Part shown: positions 21,489 through 30,171 of the stretch, piece after piece
How the letters are laid out: every line of letters begins with the position of its first letter
Numbering within the stretch: position 1 is the stretch's first letter
DNA from: Caulobacter sp. RHG1
Lineage (GTDB): Bacteria > Pseudomonadota > Alphaproteobacteria > Caulobacterales > Caulobacteraceae
Length of the DNA: 64,000 bases
Assembly (NCBI RefSeq): GCF_013181195.1
Contig: NZ_SMZP01000001.1
Span: 682,001 to 746,000 of the forward strand
Direction: 5' to 3'
Made by a program: the position numbers and the translations under genes
Notes under the pieces: model-generated
The model's database searches: none
What the model was told of the DNA's origin: nothing
Seen by the model: the letters and a program-made list of their open reading frames with translations, nothing else

Positions 21489-22529
21489 TCACTTCACTTC
21501 GTAGGCGAGCGAGACCTTGAAATTCGACTTGGCCGCCATGGCCCCGCGGGTCTTCAGCCGGACGTACTTCACCTGGCTCTGCGTCGCCGCCGTGGGCTGG
21601 AAGGTGAAGACCTGGTCGGTGGTGTCGGAGAACTCGACATCGTCGGTCGTGCTGGTGCTGCCGCTATAGGTGAAGGCCAGGCCCGAGGTCGGGCTGCCCT
21701 CGGTGAAGGTAGCGAACGCGCCGCCAGCGCCGTCACCGTTCAGCGCGATGGTGGTGTTCGGCGGCGTGGCGATCACCACGGCCACCACATTGCTGTCCTG
21801 AGCTGCGATGTCGGGATTGCCGACCGTCGCCGTCACCCGCCGCTTGCTGGCGGGAATGGCCTTAGGATTGCTGGTCCCGTTCAAATCGTCCCAGGTGGTG
21901 GTGGTGACGGTCGAAATCGTCGGGGCGACGCCGCCGACATTCAGGGTCACGGTGACGTCGGTGTTCACCGTGCCTGTCTCCGTCTTTCCGAGGATGCAGA
22001 GATTGGCGACGCTGATCGCGGTGCAGAAGCTCCACTCCCACTTCACCCTGAAGGTCCCGGAATAGGTTCCCGGCAGAGGCGCGAGCACGGGGGTCGTCAG
22101 GCGGGGCTTGATGTAGATCGGGATGCTGGTGGGCGCGCTGCCCGTCAGGCCCAGCAAGTCCAGGACCGTTCCATTGATGAAAAAGGTGGTAGTGCCCGAC
22201 AGCTGCGGCGTGCCCGATGACTGGGCGGCTAGCAGAAAGTCGACGGTGTTGGTCCCATTCGTATGGGTCACCTTGTAGGTCGTATTGCTGATCGTGGCCT
22301 TCAGAAAGTTGGCCCCGAGCAGGGTGAGAACCGGACTGCCCGTCGGACAGCCGAAGCCTCCCGGAAAGCCGGTGTAGGGCGCAACGTCTGTAAAGACGGC
22401 GTTGGGCGACTGGGAGAGCGTCACCGACGAGGTCGCCGCGGCGCCGCAAGAGGCCGCCGACGCCCCGGACGCGGCGAACAGCAGCGCGCACGCCGCAGCC
22501 AGGCCTGTGAAAATCGAGTTCAGCCGCAT
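21489..22529 (-). CDS. Exported protein with spore-coat-protein-U/Csu-like N-terminal half
   Basis: A 346-residue secreted protein. A signal peptide ends at GASAASCG. Residues about 25-200 are Thr/Ser-rich beta sequence with LGANFLKATISN, LLGLTG, IYIKPRLTTPV and PGTYSGTFRVKWEWSFC, resembling SCPU/Csu adhesin subunits. Residues about 205-346 begin with LNGTSNPKAIPAS, like the start of DUF11-type repeats. No chaperone or usher is nearby, so polymer assembly is not supported by context. It may be a single surface or periplasmic protein. Confidence 0.55.
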   Translation of the reverse strand: MRLNSIFTGLAAACALLFAASGASAASCGAAATSSVTLSQSPNAVFTDVAPYTGFPGGFGCPTGSPVLTLLGANFLKATISNTTYKVTHTNGTNTVDFLLAAQSSGTPQLSGTTTFFINGTVLDLLGLTGSAPTSIPIYIKPRLTTPVLAPLPGTYSGTFRVKWEWSFCTAISVANLCILGKTETGTVNTDVTVTLNVGGVAPTISTVTTTTWDDLNGTSNPKAIPASKRRVTATVGNPDIAAQDSNVVAVVIATPPNTTIALNGDGAGGAFATFTEGSPTSGLAFTYSGSTSTTDDVEFSDTTDQVFTFQPTAATQSQVKYVRLKTRGAMAAKSNFKVSLAYEVK

Positions 22530-22644
22530 TGCTTATGGGTCTTCCGGATTTCACCCGAAAACCTAGGCCATCACGGTTAATCGCCCCTCAAGGATGTGGC
22601 GAGCGCAAACGCTCAACCCATAGACTTTGGTCTAGAAATGCCCC

Positions 22645-23313
22645 CTAGGGGAACAGGCGCTTGGTCGTCCAGCCCTCGACCACGCGATCGAACACCAGGC
22701 GCTCGTGCAGCCGGAACGGCCGATCGCGCCAGAACTCGATGGCGACGGGGACGATGCGATAGCCCGACCAGTGCGGCGGACGCGGCACCTTTCCCAGGCC
22801 GAACTTCAGGCCCATCTCGGCGACCCGTTTCTCCAGCGCCAGGCGGTCGGGCAGCGGTCGCGACTGGTCGCTGGCCCAGGCGCCGATCTGGCTGTGGCGG
22901 GCGCGGCTGGCGAAATAGGCGTCGGCCTCGACCTCGCTGACCGGCTCGACGATCCCGCGGATCCGCACCTGGCGGCGCAGCGACTTCCAATGGAACAGCA
23001 GGGCGGCCTTGGGCTGCCCCGTCAGTTCCTGACCCTTGGCGCTGTGGGTGTTGGTGTAGAAGACGAAGCCGCGGGCGTCGAAGTCCTTCAGCAGCACCAT
23101 GCGCGAGTCCGGCATCCCCTCGGCGTCGACGGTCGAGACCGTCATGGCGTTGGGATCGTTTGGCTCCTTCTTGCCCGCCTCCTCCAGCCACTCGGCGAAC
23201 AGGGCGAACGGATCTTCCTCGCTCAGCAGGGCCGGCGGCGTGGCCTCGGTGACCTGGCGGACATAGTCGTCTTCGCTGGGCGAGGCGGGGATCAGGGTCG
23301 GGTCGGCGCTCAT
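22645..23313 (-). CDS. pdxH: Pyridoxine/pyridoxamine 5'-phosphate oxidase
   Basis: A 222-residue FMN enzyme that oxidises pyridoxine or pyridoxamine phosphate to pyridoxal phosphate, the last step of vitamin B6 synthesis and salvage. Family blocks are [20 protein letters not shown] (FMN phosphate site), [29 protein letters not shown] and the C-terminal [13 protein letters not shown] with TTKRLFP. I chose the ATG at 23311-23313 (MSADPT); upstream sequence is not conserved-looking. It diverges from the J-domain gene. Confidence 0.95.
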   Translation of the reverse strand: MSADPTLIPASPSEDDYVRQVTEATPPALLSEEDPFALFAEWLEEAGKKEPNDPNAMTVSTVDAEGMPDSRMVLLKDFDARGFVFYTNTHSAKGQELTGQPKAALLFHWKSLRRQVRIRGIVEPVSEVEADAYFASRARHSQIGAWASDQSRPLPDRLALEKRVAEMGLKFGLGKVPRPPHWSGYRIVPVAIEFWRDRPFRLHERLVFDRVVEGWTTKRLFP

Positions 23314-23415
23314 GCCACCGATATAGGCCGCCGCCGCGCCAGGGGCCACACCGGGATCATCACCTAAAGTCTTAACTTAACCCGTCGTTGACCATCCCGG
23401 CGCAAGGGTCGGACA

Positions 23416-24117
23416 ATGACTGCCCGCCCCTCCGCCCTGTCGCTCTCGGCCGCCCGCGCCCTCCTGGGCGTGACGCCGGACGCTGACGAGCGCGAGTTGC
23501 GCAAGGCCTACCGCGAAGCCGCCAAGCGGGCCCACCCCGATCGTCCGACCGGCGACGCGGCCCTGTTCCGCGACGTGCTGGCCGCCTATCGCCTGCTGCA
23601 GGACACGCCCATCGTCCGCGCGAGCTTTCCGCCGGTCGTGGCCCAGGCCGCGCCTCTGGTCGATCGCGTGTTTCTGGACATCGACATCGCCACCGCCTTC
23701 GCCGGCGGGGCCGAGGACCTGGATATCGACGGCCGCCGCCTGCGGCTGAAGCTGCCCGCCGGCCTGCGCGACGGCGACAAGGTCCGCGTCGACGGCGTGC
23801 TGTTCGAAGCCCGCATCCGCGCCCAGGACGGCGCCCTGCTGCGCGGCTCGGACCTGTGGCTGACCGGCAAGGTCGATCCGCGCGTGCTGGCCGAAGGCGG
23901 CCGCGTCGAGGCCGACACCCCGCTTGGTCCGCGCCTGGCCTGGATCTCGACCAAGGCCGCCGCCCGCGGCCTGGTCCGCCTGCCCGGTCAGGGCCTGCCG
24001 GCCCGCGCTGAGCACAAGGCCGGCGACCTCTTCCTGCGCCTGGAAGCCGCCGAAGCCGGCGCCGAAAGCCCAGCCCGCTCGCTGCTGAAGCGCTTCGCGG
24101 CGGCCTGGGCCGCCTAA
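23416..24117 (+). CDS. J-domain (DnaJ-like) co-chaperone protein
   Basis: A 233-residue protein. An N-terminal J domain (about 8-62) has the essential HPD in AKRAHPDRPTGD, so it should stimulate a DnaK-type chaperone. Residues about 80-230 resemble the C-terminal beta-domain of DnaJ/CbpA (LDIDIATAFAGGAEDLDIDGRRLRLKLPAGLRDGDKVR type pattern). The G/F and zinc regions are missing. It stands alone; no dnaK is visible. Confidence 0.85.
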   Translation: MTARPSALSLSAARALLGVTPDADERELRKAYREAAKRAHPDRPTGDAALFRDVLAAYRLLQDTPIVRASFPPVVAQAAPLVDRVFLDIDIATAFAGGAEDLDIDGRRLRLKLPAGLRDGDKVRVDGVLFEARIRAQDGALLRGSDLWLTGKVDPRVLAEGGRVEADTPLGPRLAWISTKAAARGLVRLPGQGLPARAEHKAGDLFLRLEAAEAGAESPARSLLKRFAAAWAA

Positions 24118-24158
24118 TTCCGACGCCAAGCGCGATTTTTCGAAGCTCCGCCACTTGA

Positions 24159-24194
24159 AGTTATATTGCGCGCGATTAAATCGCACTCATAACT
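24159..24194. promoter_or_regulatory. Nested dyad upstream of ohr, candidate OhrR operator
   Basis: A perfect palindrome GCGATT-A-AATCGC (24172-24184) is flanked by outer arms AGTTAT (24159-24164) and ATAACT (24189-24194). It lies 20-55 bp before the ohr start, where OhrR repressors bind in other bacteria. Assignment to OhrR is inference. Confidence 0.5.
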
Positions 24195-24213
24195 CAAGCC
24201 TTGGAGCTTCCCG

Positions 24214-24630
24214 ATGAGCACTCTCTACTCCACCCGCGCCACGGTCGTCGGCGGCCGCGAAGGCCATGTCCGCACTGACGACGGTCTGCTGGATCTGCAA
24301 CTGTCGATGCCCAAGGCCCTGGGCGGCAAGGAGACCGGGACCAATCCCGAGCAGCTGTTCGCCGCCGGCTACGCCGCCTGCTTCCAGAGCGCGCTGGCCC
24401 ACGTCGCCCGCACCCAGAAGATCGCCCTGACCGGCTCGACCGTCACCGGCCAGGTTGGCCTGGCGACGCAAGAGGTCGGCTTCAAGTTGGAAGTGGCGCT
24501 CGAAGTCGAGACCCAAGGCCTCAGCCAGGCCGACGCCGAAGCCTTGGTGGCCACCGCACACCAGGTTTGTCCGTATTCGAACGCCACGCGAGGCAATGTT
24601 GACGTGGCCATCACCGTCAAGGCGGCGTAA
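24214..24630 (+). CDS. ohr: Organic hydroperoxide reductase Ohr
   Basis: A 138-residue peroxidase that reduces organic hydroperoxides with lipoylated partners. The reactive Cys56 sits in YAACFQSA and the resolving Cys119 in HQVCPYSNATRGN. The start STLYSTRATVVGGREGHVRTDDG is typical. GGAG lies just upstream of the ATG. ohrR follows 11 bp downstream, so the pair is an operon, probably de-repressed when OhrR Cys is oxidised. Confidence 0.96.
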   Translation: MSTLYSTRATVVGGREGHVRTDDGLLDLQLSMPKALGGKETGTNPEQLFAAGYAACFQSALAHVARTQKIALTGSTVTGQVGLATQEVGFKLEVALEVETQGLSQADAEALVATAHQVCPYSNATRGNVDVAITVKAA

Positions 24631-24641
24631 CTAGTACTGTA

Positions 24642-25088
24642 ATGAGCAAGAATAACGCGTCATCCGATCCGTCCGTCGAAGCCCTCAAGCTCGACAACCA
24701 GCTGTGCTTTGCCCTGTACGGGGCGGCCAATCGGATGACGCGGCTCTACCGTCCCTTGCTGGACGCCATGGGCCTGACCTATCCGCAATATCTGGTGATG
24801 CTGGTGCTGTGGGAAAGCAGCCCCCGCACCGTCGGCGCGCTGGGCGAGGCGCTGGATCTGGATTCCAGCACCTTGACCCCGCTGCTCAAGCGGCTGGAAG
24901 CTGCTGGCCTGGTCGAACGCCACCGCGATCCCGAGGACGAGCGCCGGGTGATCGTCGATCTCAGCGAAGCTGGCCGCGCGCTGCGCGAACAGGCCAAGGC
25001 GATCCCGGAACAGATGATCTGCGCGCTGGACCTGCAGATGGACGCCATCTCGACCCTGCGCGAGCGCCTGAAGGTCCTGGCCCGGTAA
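24642..25088 (+). CDS. ohrR: MarR-family organic peroxide sensor OhrR
   Basis: A 148-residue winged-helix repressor. The peroxidatic Cys22 is in LDNQLCFALYG, the invariant OhrR context. The wing region has LDLDSSTLTPLLKRLEAAGLVER and RDPEDERRV. Oxidation of the Cys releases DNA in studied homologues. It lies 11 bp after ohr in the same direction and probably controls the pair through the dyad at 24159-24194. Confidence 0.95.
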   Translation: MSKNNASSDPSVEALKLDNQLCFALYGAANRMTRLYRPLLDAMGLTYPQYLVMLVLWESSPRTVGALGEALDLDSSTLTPLLKRLEAAGLVERHRDPEDERRVIVDLSEAGRALREQAKAIPEQMICALDLQMDAISTLRERLKVLAR

Positions 25089-25094
25089 GCCGCG

Positions 25095-25499
25095 TTACAG
25101 CTGGCGCGGCGGCGGTTGAGTCGCTTGCGGTTGCTGACGCCGCGCCAGGAGCGCGGCGTGATCGGCGTCGCTGGTCTGACGCAGGGCCCGCAAATCCTCG
25201 CTGATTCGGAAGATGGCGACGTAGAACTCGCAGAACGCGCGCCACAGCAGCACCAGGGCGCCCGCGACCAGCAGGCCTGCGATCAACATCGGGAAGGCCA
25301 GCAGCAGCGAGCCCACGCCCGGCTCCTTGAGCGCCAGGCCGACGGCGGCGCCGACGACCGAGAAGCCGAACAGCGTCACGACGCCCAGCCCAGCCCAATA
25401 GATGAAGTGGATCACCGGCCCGGTCACCAGGCGGTCGAACGTCAGCAGATCCCAAAGCAGCGAGTTCGACGCACGCTTGGTCTTATTGGCCGGAGGCAT
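25095..25499 (-). CDS. DUF4282 membrane protein
   Basis: A 134-residue protein with two membrane helices (about 35-60 and 70-97). DLLTFDRLVTGPVIHFIYW and RAFCEFYVAIFRISEDLRALR mark DUF4282, an uncharacterised family. The C-terminal tail is rich in Gln and Pro. I chose the ATG at 25497-25499, with GGGG upstream; an ATG 45 bp earlier lacks a binding site. The gene converges on ohrR. Confidence 0.78.
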   Translation of the reverse strand: MPPANKTKRASNSLLWDLLTFDRLVTGPVIHFIYWAGLGVVTLFGFSVVGAAVGLALKEPGVGSLLLAFPMLIAGLLVAGALVLLWRAFCEFYVAIFRISEDLRALRQTSDADHAALLARRQQPQATQPPPRQL

Positions 25500-25552
25500 A
25501 CTGAACCCCAAGTCGGCGAGAACCGCCCCGTTTTGAGGCTCCATCGCTAGCA

Positions 25553-25588
25553 GCGAGAAGCCCGCTCGGCAATGCCGGGCGGGCTCGC
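25553..25588 (-). terminator. Stem-loop after the PRC-barrel-like gene
   Basis: GCGAG-aa-GCCCGC pairs with GCGGGC-TCGC across a 13-nt loop, with only a weak T-rich tail on the minus strand. It lies between two minus-strand genes. Confidence 0.5.
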
Positions 25589-25616
25589 GTTTGTCTTAGA
25601 TCAGATCGAAGATGGG

Positions 25617-26114
25617 TTACTGAGGCTTGGCGCCCGCAACCGTGGCGTCAATCTGAGCCTTGGTGGCGGTGGTCGAGACGCTGCCGTCGGCGGCCGCACT
25701 GAGGCTGTTGCCCGGCAGGGCGAACTTCACACCGCCGTTGGTGACGATGACGTTGGTCGAGCCGTCTGCGCCGGTGCTGGTGCCGGTGATCTGGCCGACC
25801 GAGACGCCTTGGGCGTCCTTCACGGCCGCGCCGACCTTGATGTCAGCGGCGGTGGCCGAGCTCGGCGTCGCAGCGCTCTCGGCCGGGGTGGCCGAAGGCT
25901 GAGTCGCAGCGGCCGGAGCCGCACTCTCGGTCGTCGGGGCCGGCGTCATCGACTGCGCGGGCGCGGTCGGCGAAGCCGGGGCGGTCGGGTCAGGCGTGGT
26001 CGCAGCGGGCGGCGTAGCCTGCGGCGCGGCCGGAGCCGTCATTTCCTGGGCGAAAGCAGCGCCAGCGAACGTCAGGGACGCAGCGGCGGCGAGCAGCGCG
26101 ATCTTGTTGGTCAT
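25617..26114 (-). CDS. Exported Ala/Pro/Thr-rich protein with C-terminal PRC-barrel-like segment
   Basis: A 165-residue protein with a signal peptide cleaved near GAAFAQE. Residues about 25-90 are a low-complexity Ala-Pro-Thr-Ser stretch typical of periplasmic spacers. Residues about 92-165 (IKVGAAVKDAQGVSVGQITGT, then KFALPGNSLSAAADG) resemble a PRC-barrel-type beta domain. Function unknown. ATG at 26112-26114 is used; a GTG 6 bp earlier is nearer the GAGAGAG binding site. Confidence 0.65.
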   Translation of the reverse strand: MTNKIALLAAAASLTFAGAAFAQEMTAPAAPQATPPAATTPDPTAPASPTAPAQSMTPAPTTESAAPAAATQPSATPAESAATPSSATAADIKVGAAVKDAQGVSVGQITGTSTGADGSTNVIVTNGGVKFALPGNSLSAAADGSVSTTATKAQIDATVAGAKPQ

Positions 26115-26202
26115 GTTCACTCTCTCTCCGTCGGGGCCCCACCCGTTGCAGAAACAACGTCACCTTGCGGCGGGGGTTCCGTCGGCGAGTCGACGCAGCG
26201 CT

Positions 26203-26850
26203 CTACTCCCGCGCGTTCCGGGCGCTCAGCAGGGCGAAGACATAGGCCTCCATCAGCCGCACCAGTTCGTCTTCCAGGCGCTCGGGATCCAGCTGCAGGT
26301 CGGCTTCGATGGTGGCCGCGCGCAGCAGGCCGACCACCGCGTGGGTCAGCACGAAGCCAGCCTCGGGCGACAGGTCAAACCCCAGGCTGGCCTTGCCGGC
26401 GATGGCCTCCAGAAACGACTGGTGATGGCGCATGATCACCTGATCGCCGCCCTCCAGGAACAGCGCATCCAGCAAGGCCCGACGGGTGGCGGGCGCGCCT
26501 TCGAAGGCCGTGATCAGGGTGCGTACGATCAGACGCACCGCGCCCAGTTCCGGCCGGGTGATGACGAGATCGGCGATACGGTCCCGCGCCGCCTCGGCCC
26601 GGCGCTGGGCCAGGGCCGCCAGGATCGCCTGCTTGCCGCCGAAATACTGATAGAGCGTGCCGATGCTGACCCCTGCCCGCTCGGCGACGTGGTTGGTGGT
26701 CAGGGCGTCGGGACCATCCTGCTCCAGAAGTTGAAAGGCCGCTTCGAGAATCGCCTCGACCGTCGCCTCGGACCGCGACTGGCGCGGCGTTCGCCTCGTC
26801 TTTTCAGTCACTTGTTGCGTCGCTCCTGCGTCCGCTCCGCTGGATGGCAA
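26203..26850 (-). CDS. TetR/AcrR family transcriptional regulator
   Basis: A 215-residue repressor. After a basic tail (RRTPRQSRSEATVEAI) the helix-turn-helix continues AGVSIGTLYQYFGGKQAILAAL (about 60-80). The C-terminal half is a ligand-binding helical bundle. It diverges from the MpaB-type oxygenase gene with 57 bp between starts, so that gene is its likely target. Confidence 0.88.
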   Translation of the reverse strand: MPSSGADAGATQQVTEKTRRTPRQSRSEATVEAILEAAFQLLEQDGPDALTTNHVAERAGVSIGTLYQYFGGKQAILAALAQRRAEAARDRIADLVITRPELGAVRLIVRTLITAFEGAPATRRALLDALFLEGGDQVIMRHHQSFLEAIAGKASLGFDLSPEAGFVLTHAVVGLLRAATIEADLQLDPERLEDELVRLMEAYVFALLSARNARE

Positions 26851-26907
26851 GGCGAGTAGTCCCTGCCGCTCAGCCCTCTAACCTAAGACGTAATCGAAGG
26901 ATCCGTC

Positions 26908-28257
26908 ATGGGTCCGCTACGTCACGAGGATGAGATGCAAACGCCGCTGGATCGCGTCCGGGCCAAGGTCGCGTCGCAGAAGACCGCCCTGCCCGAGCTC
27001 TATGGCGACGTCGACTTCGACCGCACGCCCGAGCGCTTCACAGACGATCCCAAGGCCAGCGTCGCGCCCAAGCTGGGCAAGGCCGCGCTGGACCCCGACA
27101 AGGTCGCCCTGATCAAGGCCTACACCATGCTGGGGGACGGGGTGGCCGACGCCTATGCCGCCCTGATGCCGAAATACGGCTTCCGGCCGCTGATCCAGAT
27201 GCTGACCAAGGCCTGCGACCAGGGGATTGCGGCTGTGCCCGACGCCCCGCCGGAACTGGCCGCCTTCATCGCCGACATGGAGGCCACGCCGGCCTGGGTC
27301 GACATGGACCTGGTCCGCGAGGGCCAGCGGCTGGACCGCAACGCCGCCGCCAATCTCGGTCCGTTCGCGATCCGCGGCGCGTTCATCGCCACCTTCATGA
27401 ACAAGTACGCCGCCCTGCCGATGGCCCTGACGGGGACCCTGTCGAACGACACGGCCGCCCGCCGGGTCAACGAGACGGCGACCTTCTTCACCACCACTTT
27501 GCTGCCCGGTTCGCTGGAGCGGCACGGCGCCGGCTTCAAGGCCGCGGCCATGGTGCGGCTGATGCACTCGATGGTGCGCTTCAACGCCCTCAAGCGCTCG
27601 GACCGTTGGGATGTCGGCGTCTATGGCATCCCGATCCCCCAGGTCGACCAGATGCCGGCTGGCCTGATCCCGATCTTCCTGATGAGCTACAAGATCGTCG
27701 CCAAGGGCCGCACGACCTTCACCGCCGACGAGCGCGCCCGGGTCGAGCTGGCTCGCTATCGCTGCTTCCTCCTGGGCCTGCCCGAGGACCTGCTGGCCGA
27801 CACCCCGCAAGGGGTCGTCGACACCATGAACGCCCGCAGCGGCACCTTGCGCGCCGGCTTCGACGACGAGACCTGCGGCGAGCTGGTCCGCGCCACGCTC
27901 AGCGCCTACCTGCCGCCGGACGAGCGCCCCGACAATCGCCTGTTCGACAAGGTCGAGCGCGGCTTCTCCAAGGTGTTCTTCCTGCGCAACTTCATGAACG
28001 GCGACATGGCGGCGGCCCGGCGCATGGGCGTCGAGATCGGCCCGCGCGACTTCGCCCTGTTCGGTCTGGTGGCGACGCTGATCACCAGCCAGCTTCTGGC
28101 CTTCCGCATGGCGCGCGAGGTCCCGGTGCTCTCGACCCTGGCGGACGCCCACCTGGTCGGAAAGCTGCGCCGCCAGCTCAAGCGCTACGGCCACGCCGAG
28201 TTCACCAGCGACGCGGAAAAGTACCGGCCTGCGGGGACGCGACCCGCGGCCGCCTAG
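26908..28257 (+). CDS. Oxygenase MpaB/DUF2236 family protein (latex-clearing-protein-like)
   Basis: A 449-residue protein of the DUF2236 family, haem-dependent oxygenases that include rubber oxygenase Lcp and fungal MpaB. Family-like blocks are AYTMLGDGVADAYAALMPKYG, IRGAFIATFMNKYAALPMALTGTL, ETATFFTTTLLPGSLERHGAG (about 190-210) and MVRLMHSMVRFNAL, whose His is a good haem-ligand candidate. No signal peptide is seen. AAGGA lies 6 nt before ATG 26908. The divergent TetR gene probably regulates it; the substrate is unknown. Confidence 0.8.
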   Translation: MGPLRHEDEMQTPLDRVRAKVASQKTALPELYGDVDFDRTPERFTDDPKASVAPKLGKAALDPDKVALIKAYTMLGDGVADAYAALMPKYGFRPLIQMLTKACDQGIAAVPDAPPELAAFIADMEATPAWVDMDLVREGQRLDRNAAANLGPFAIRGAFIATFMNKYAALPMALTGTLSNDTAARRVNETATFFTTTLLPGSLERHGAGFKAAAMVRLMHSMVRFNALKRSDRWDVGVYGIPIPQVDQMPAGLIPIFLMSYKIVAKGRTTFTADERARVELARYRCFLLGLPEDLLADTPQGVVDTMNARSGTLRAGFDDETCGELVRATLSAYLPPDERPDNRLFDKVERGFSKVFFLRNFMNGDMAAARRMGVEIGPRDFALFGLVATLITSQLLAFRMAREVPVLSTLADAHLVGKLRRQLKRYGHAEFTSDAEKYRPAGTRPAAA

Positions 28258-28300
28258 AGGCCCCTGGCAGACGGCGGCGGCGCGTGGCACAGCTTGCGCC

Positions 28301-29377
28301 ATGCGCCTGCCGCCCCTGAAGCCCGACTCCGACCAGATGCTGCACCTCGACGCCCTGCGCATCGTGGGGGCGGTGATGATCGTGGTGTTCCACTTCAACC
28401 GGTTCATCAATCTGGACGGCCGCTGGCAGCTGGCCGACGACACGATCAAGAGCTTCAGCCTGATCGTCGACCTGTTCTTCCTGATCTCCGGCTACGTGAT
28501 GGCGGCGATCTATACCGGCCGCCTGACCACCTTCGCCAAGTATCGCGACTTCCTGCAGAAGCGCGTGGCGAGACTGGGGCCGTTGCACTGGGCCACGATG
28601 CTGGTCTTCGTGGTCATCGCCGCCCTGGGCTGGGCGGGCCTGATCAACGAGCGCGACGCCTCGCGCTACGACGTGACCTGCATTCCGCAAAACGTGCTGT
28701 TCATCCACGCCTGGGGGACCTGCAAGGCCCAGACCTGGAACTTCGCCAGCTGGGCGATCAGCGCCGAGATGGGGCTGTACCTGGCCCTGCCGCTCCTTTT
28801 TAAGATTACCGCTTTGGGCCGCTGGCCCACGGCCGCCGTGGCGTTCGGCAGCCTCGCCGTGCTGCTGTGGATCTCGCGCGACGGCGAAACCTTCTCGCAG
28901 TGGACCTTCAACTTCGGCGTCGCCCGCGCCGTGCCTGGCTTCATGCTGGGCATGCTGGCCTTCCAGATGAAGGACGTACTGGCCAAGATCCCGCAGGCGC
29001 GGTTCGTGATGTGGGCGCTGCTGGCGGCGTTCGTCATCGCCTCAGGGCTGGGCGCGTCGCGGACCAGCCTGCTGCTGGTGATCTACGCGGTCGGCCTGGC
29101 CGCGGTCGCAGCCGACGCCGCCGGCGTCCAAGGCGGGATCAGCCGCGCCCTGGCGCCGTGGGCGCAACTCAGCTTCAGCCTCTACCTGCTGCACCCGATC
29201 GCACTGAAGATCGCCCTGAACTGGGTCGGCTTCGGGATGTGGCATCTGAACGGCGACGCCATGCGGCTGTGGTGCCTCGTCTGGGTGATCGCCCTCTTCC
29301 CGATCGCATACCTGTCGCTGATTGGCTTCGAGCGCCCAGCCCGCGACTGGATCGCCAAGCTGGGCCGCAAGGCCTAA
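28301..29377 (+). CDS. Membrane acyltransferase, OafA/YrhL (acyltransferase 3) family
   Basis: A 358-residue inner-membrane protein with about ten helices. The N-terminal block HLDALRIVGAVMIVVFHFNRF contains catalytic-type His31, followed by DLFFLISGYVM. RVARLGPLHW is the conserved Arg block. Such enzymes O-acylate exopolysaccharide, lipopolysaccharide or peptidoglycan sugars. No polysaccharide genes adjoin it. Its stop overlaps the convergent HAD gene by 4 bp. Confidence 0.88.
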   Translation: MRLPPLKPDSDQMLHLDALRIVGAVMIVVFHFNRFINLDGRWQLADDTIKSFSLIVDLFFLISGYVMAAIYTGRLTTFAKYRDFLQKRVARLGPLHWATMLVFVVIAALGWAGLINERDASRYDVTCIPQNVLFIHAWGTCKAQTWNFASWAISAEMGLYLALPLLFKITALGRWPTAAVAFGSLAVLLWISRDGETFSQWTFNFGVARAVPGFMLGMLAFQMKDVLAKIPQARFVMWALLAAFVIASGLGASRTSLLLVIYAVGLAAVAADAAGVQGGISRALAPWAQLSFSLYLLHPIALKIALNWVGFGMWHLNGDAMRLWCLVWVIALFPIAYLSLIGFERPARDWIAKLGRKA

Positions 29378-30072
29378 CGCAGGCTGTCCACCCAGGCCGG
29401 CAGCTCGCTGATGCTGCCCAACTCCGCATAACGCGCATGCCCCACGGGCGCCTCGGCGGCCTCGTGAGCCCAGACCAGGGGATAGGGGATCAGCGCGCCC
29501 CAGCAGCCGGCCTCCAGCGCCGGCAGCACGTCCGAGCGCATCGAGTTGCCGGCCATCACCGCCTGCTCCGCGCCCGTGCCATAACGCTCGAACACCCGGC
29601 GATAGGTGCCCGCGTCCTTCTCGGACACGATCTCGACCGCCACGAAGAAGTCGCCCAAGCCCGACGAGGCCAGCTTCTGCTCCTGGTGCAGCAAGTCACC
29701 CTTGGTGACCAGGATCAGACGATAGCGTTCCGACAGCGTCGCCAGCGCCTTCTCGACGCCCGGCAGCGGCTCGATCGGCTCGGTCAGCATCTCGCGGCCC
29801 ACGGCCAGGATCTCGCGGATCACCCGCGTGTCGACCCGGCCGTCGGTCAGCTCCAGCGCCGTCTCGATCATCGACAGGGTGAAGCCCTTGGCCCCGTAGC
29901 CATAGACTCGCAGGTTGCGCTTCTCGACGGCCGTCAGCTGGGCCTCGATCTTGTCGGTATCGCCATGCTCGGCCAGCAGGTCGATGAAGCGCTGATGGGA
30001 CAGGCGAAACAGGCTTTCGCAGTGCCAGAGGGTGTCGTCGGCGTCCACGCCGACGGTGGTGATCGAAGTCAT
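29374..30072 (-). CDS. HAD superfamily hydrolase
   Basis: A 232-residue phosphatase-like enzyme. Motif I is VDADDTLW with nucleophile Asp10 and acid Asp12. Motif II is the Thr in LILVTKGD, motif III the Lys near KDAGTYRRVFERYG, and motif IV GNSMRSDVLPALEAG. The cap is helical (subfamily I). The substrate is unknown. Confidence 0.88.
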   Translation of the reverse strand: MTSITTVGVDADDTLWHCESLFRLSHQRFIDLLAEHGDTDKIEAQLTAVEKRNLRVYGYGAKGFTLSMIETALELTDGRVDTRVIREILAVGREMLTEPIEPLPGVEKALATLSERYRLILVTKGDLLHQEQKLASSGLGDFFVAVEIVSEKDAGTYRRVFERYGTGAEQAVMAGNSMRSDVLPALEAGCWGALIPYPLVWAHEAAEAPVGHARYAELGSISELPAWVDSLR

Positions 30073-30171
30073 GGGGCCTTTCTATCGTCTCGCCGAACCG
30101 CCGCAAGCGGCGGCGGCGATGCCTCCGGCCTCGAACTGAACACGTCCACTTGCTACTAGGGACGGATGCAG

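Noticed and set aside
23360-23390. CtrA box near the pdxH/J-domain gap
   Set aside because: TTAACTTAAC contains half-sites but not the TTAA-N7-TTAA spacing. No full box was seen in the intergenic regions I scanned.
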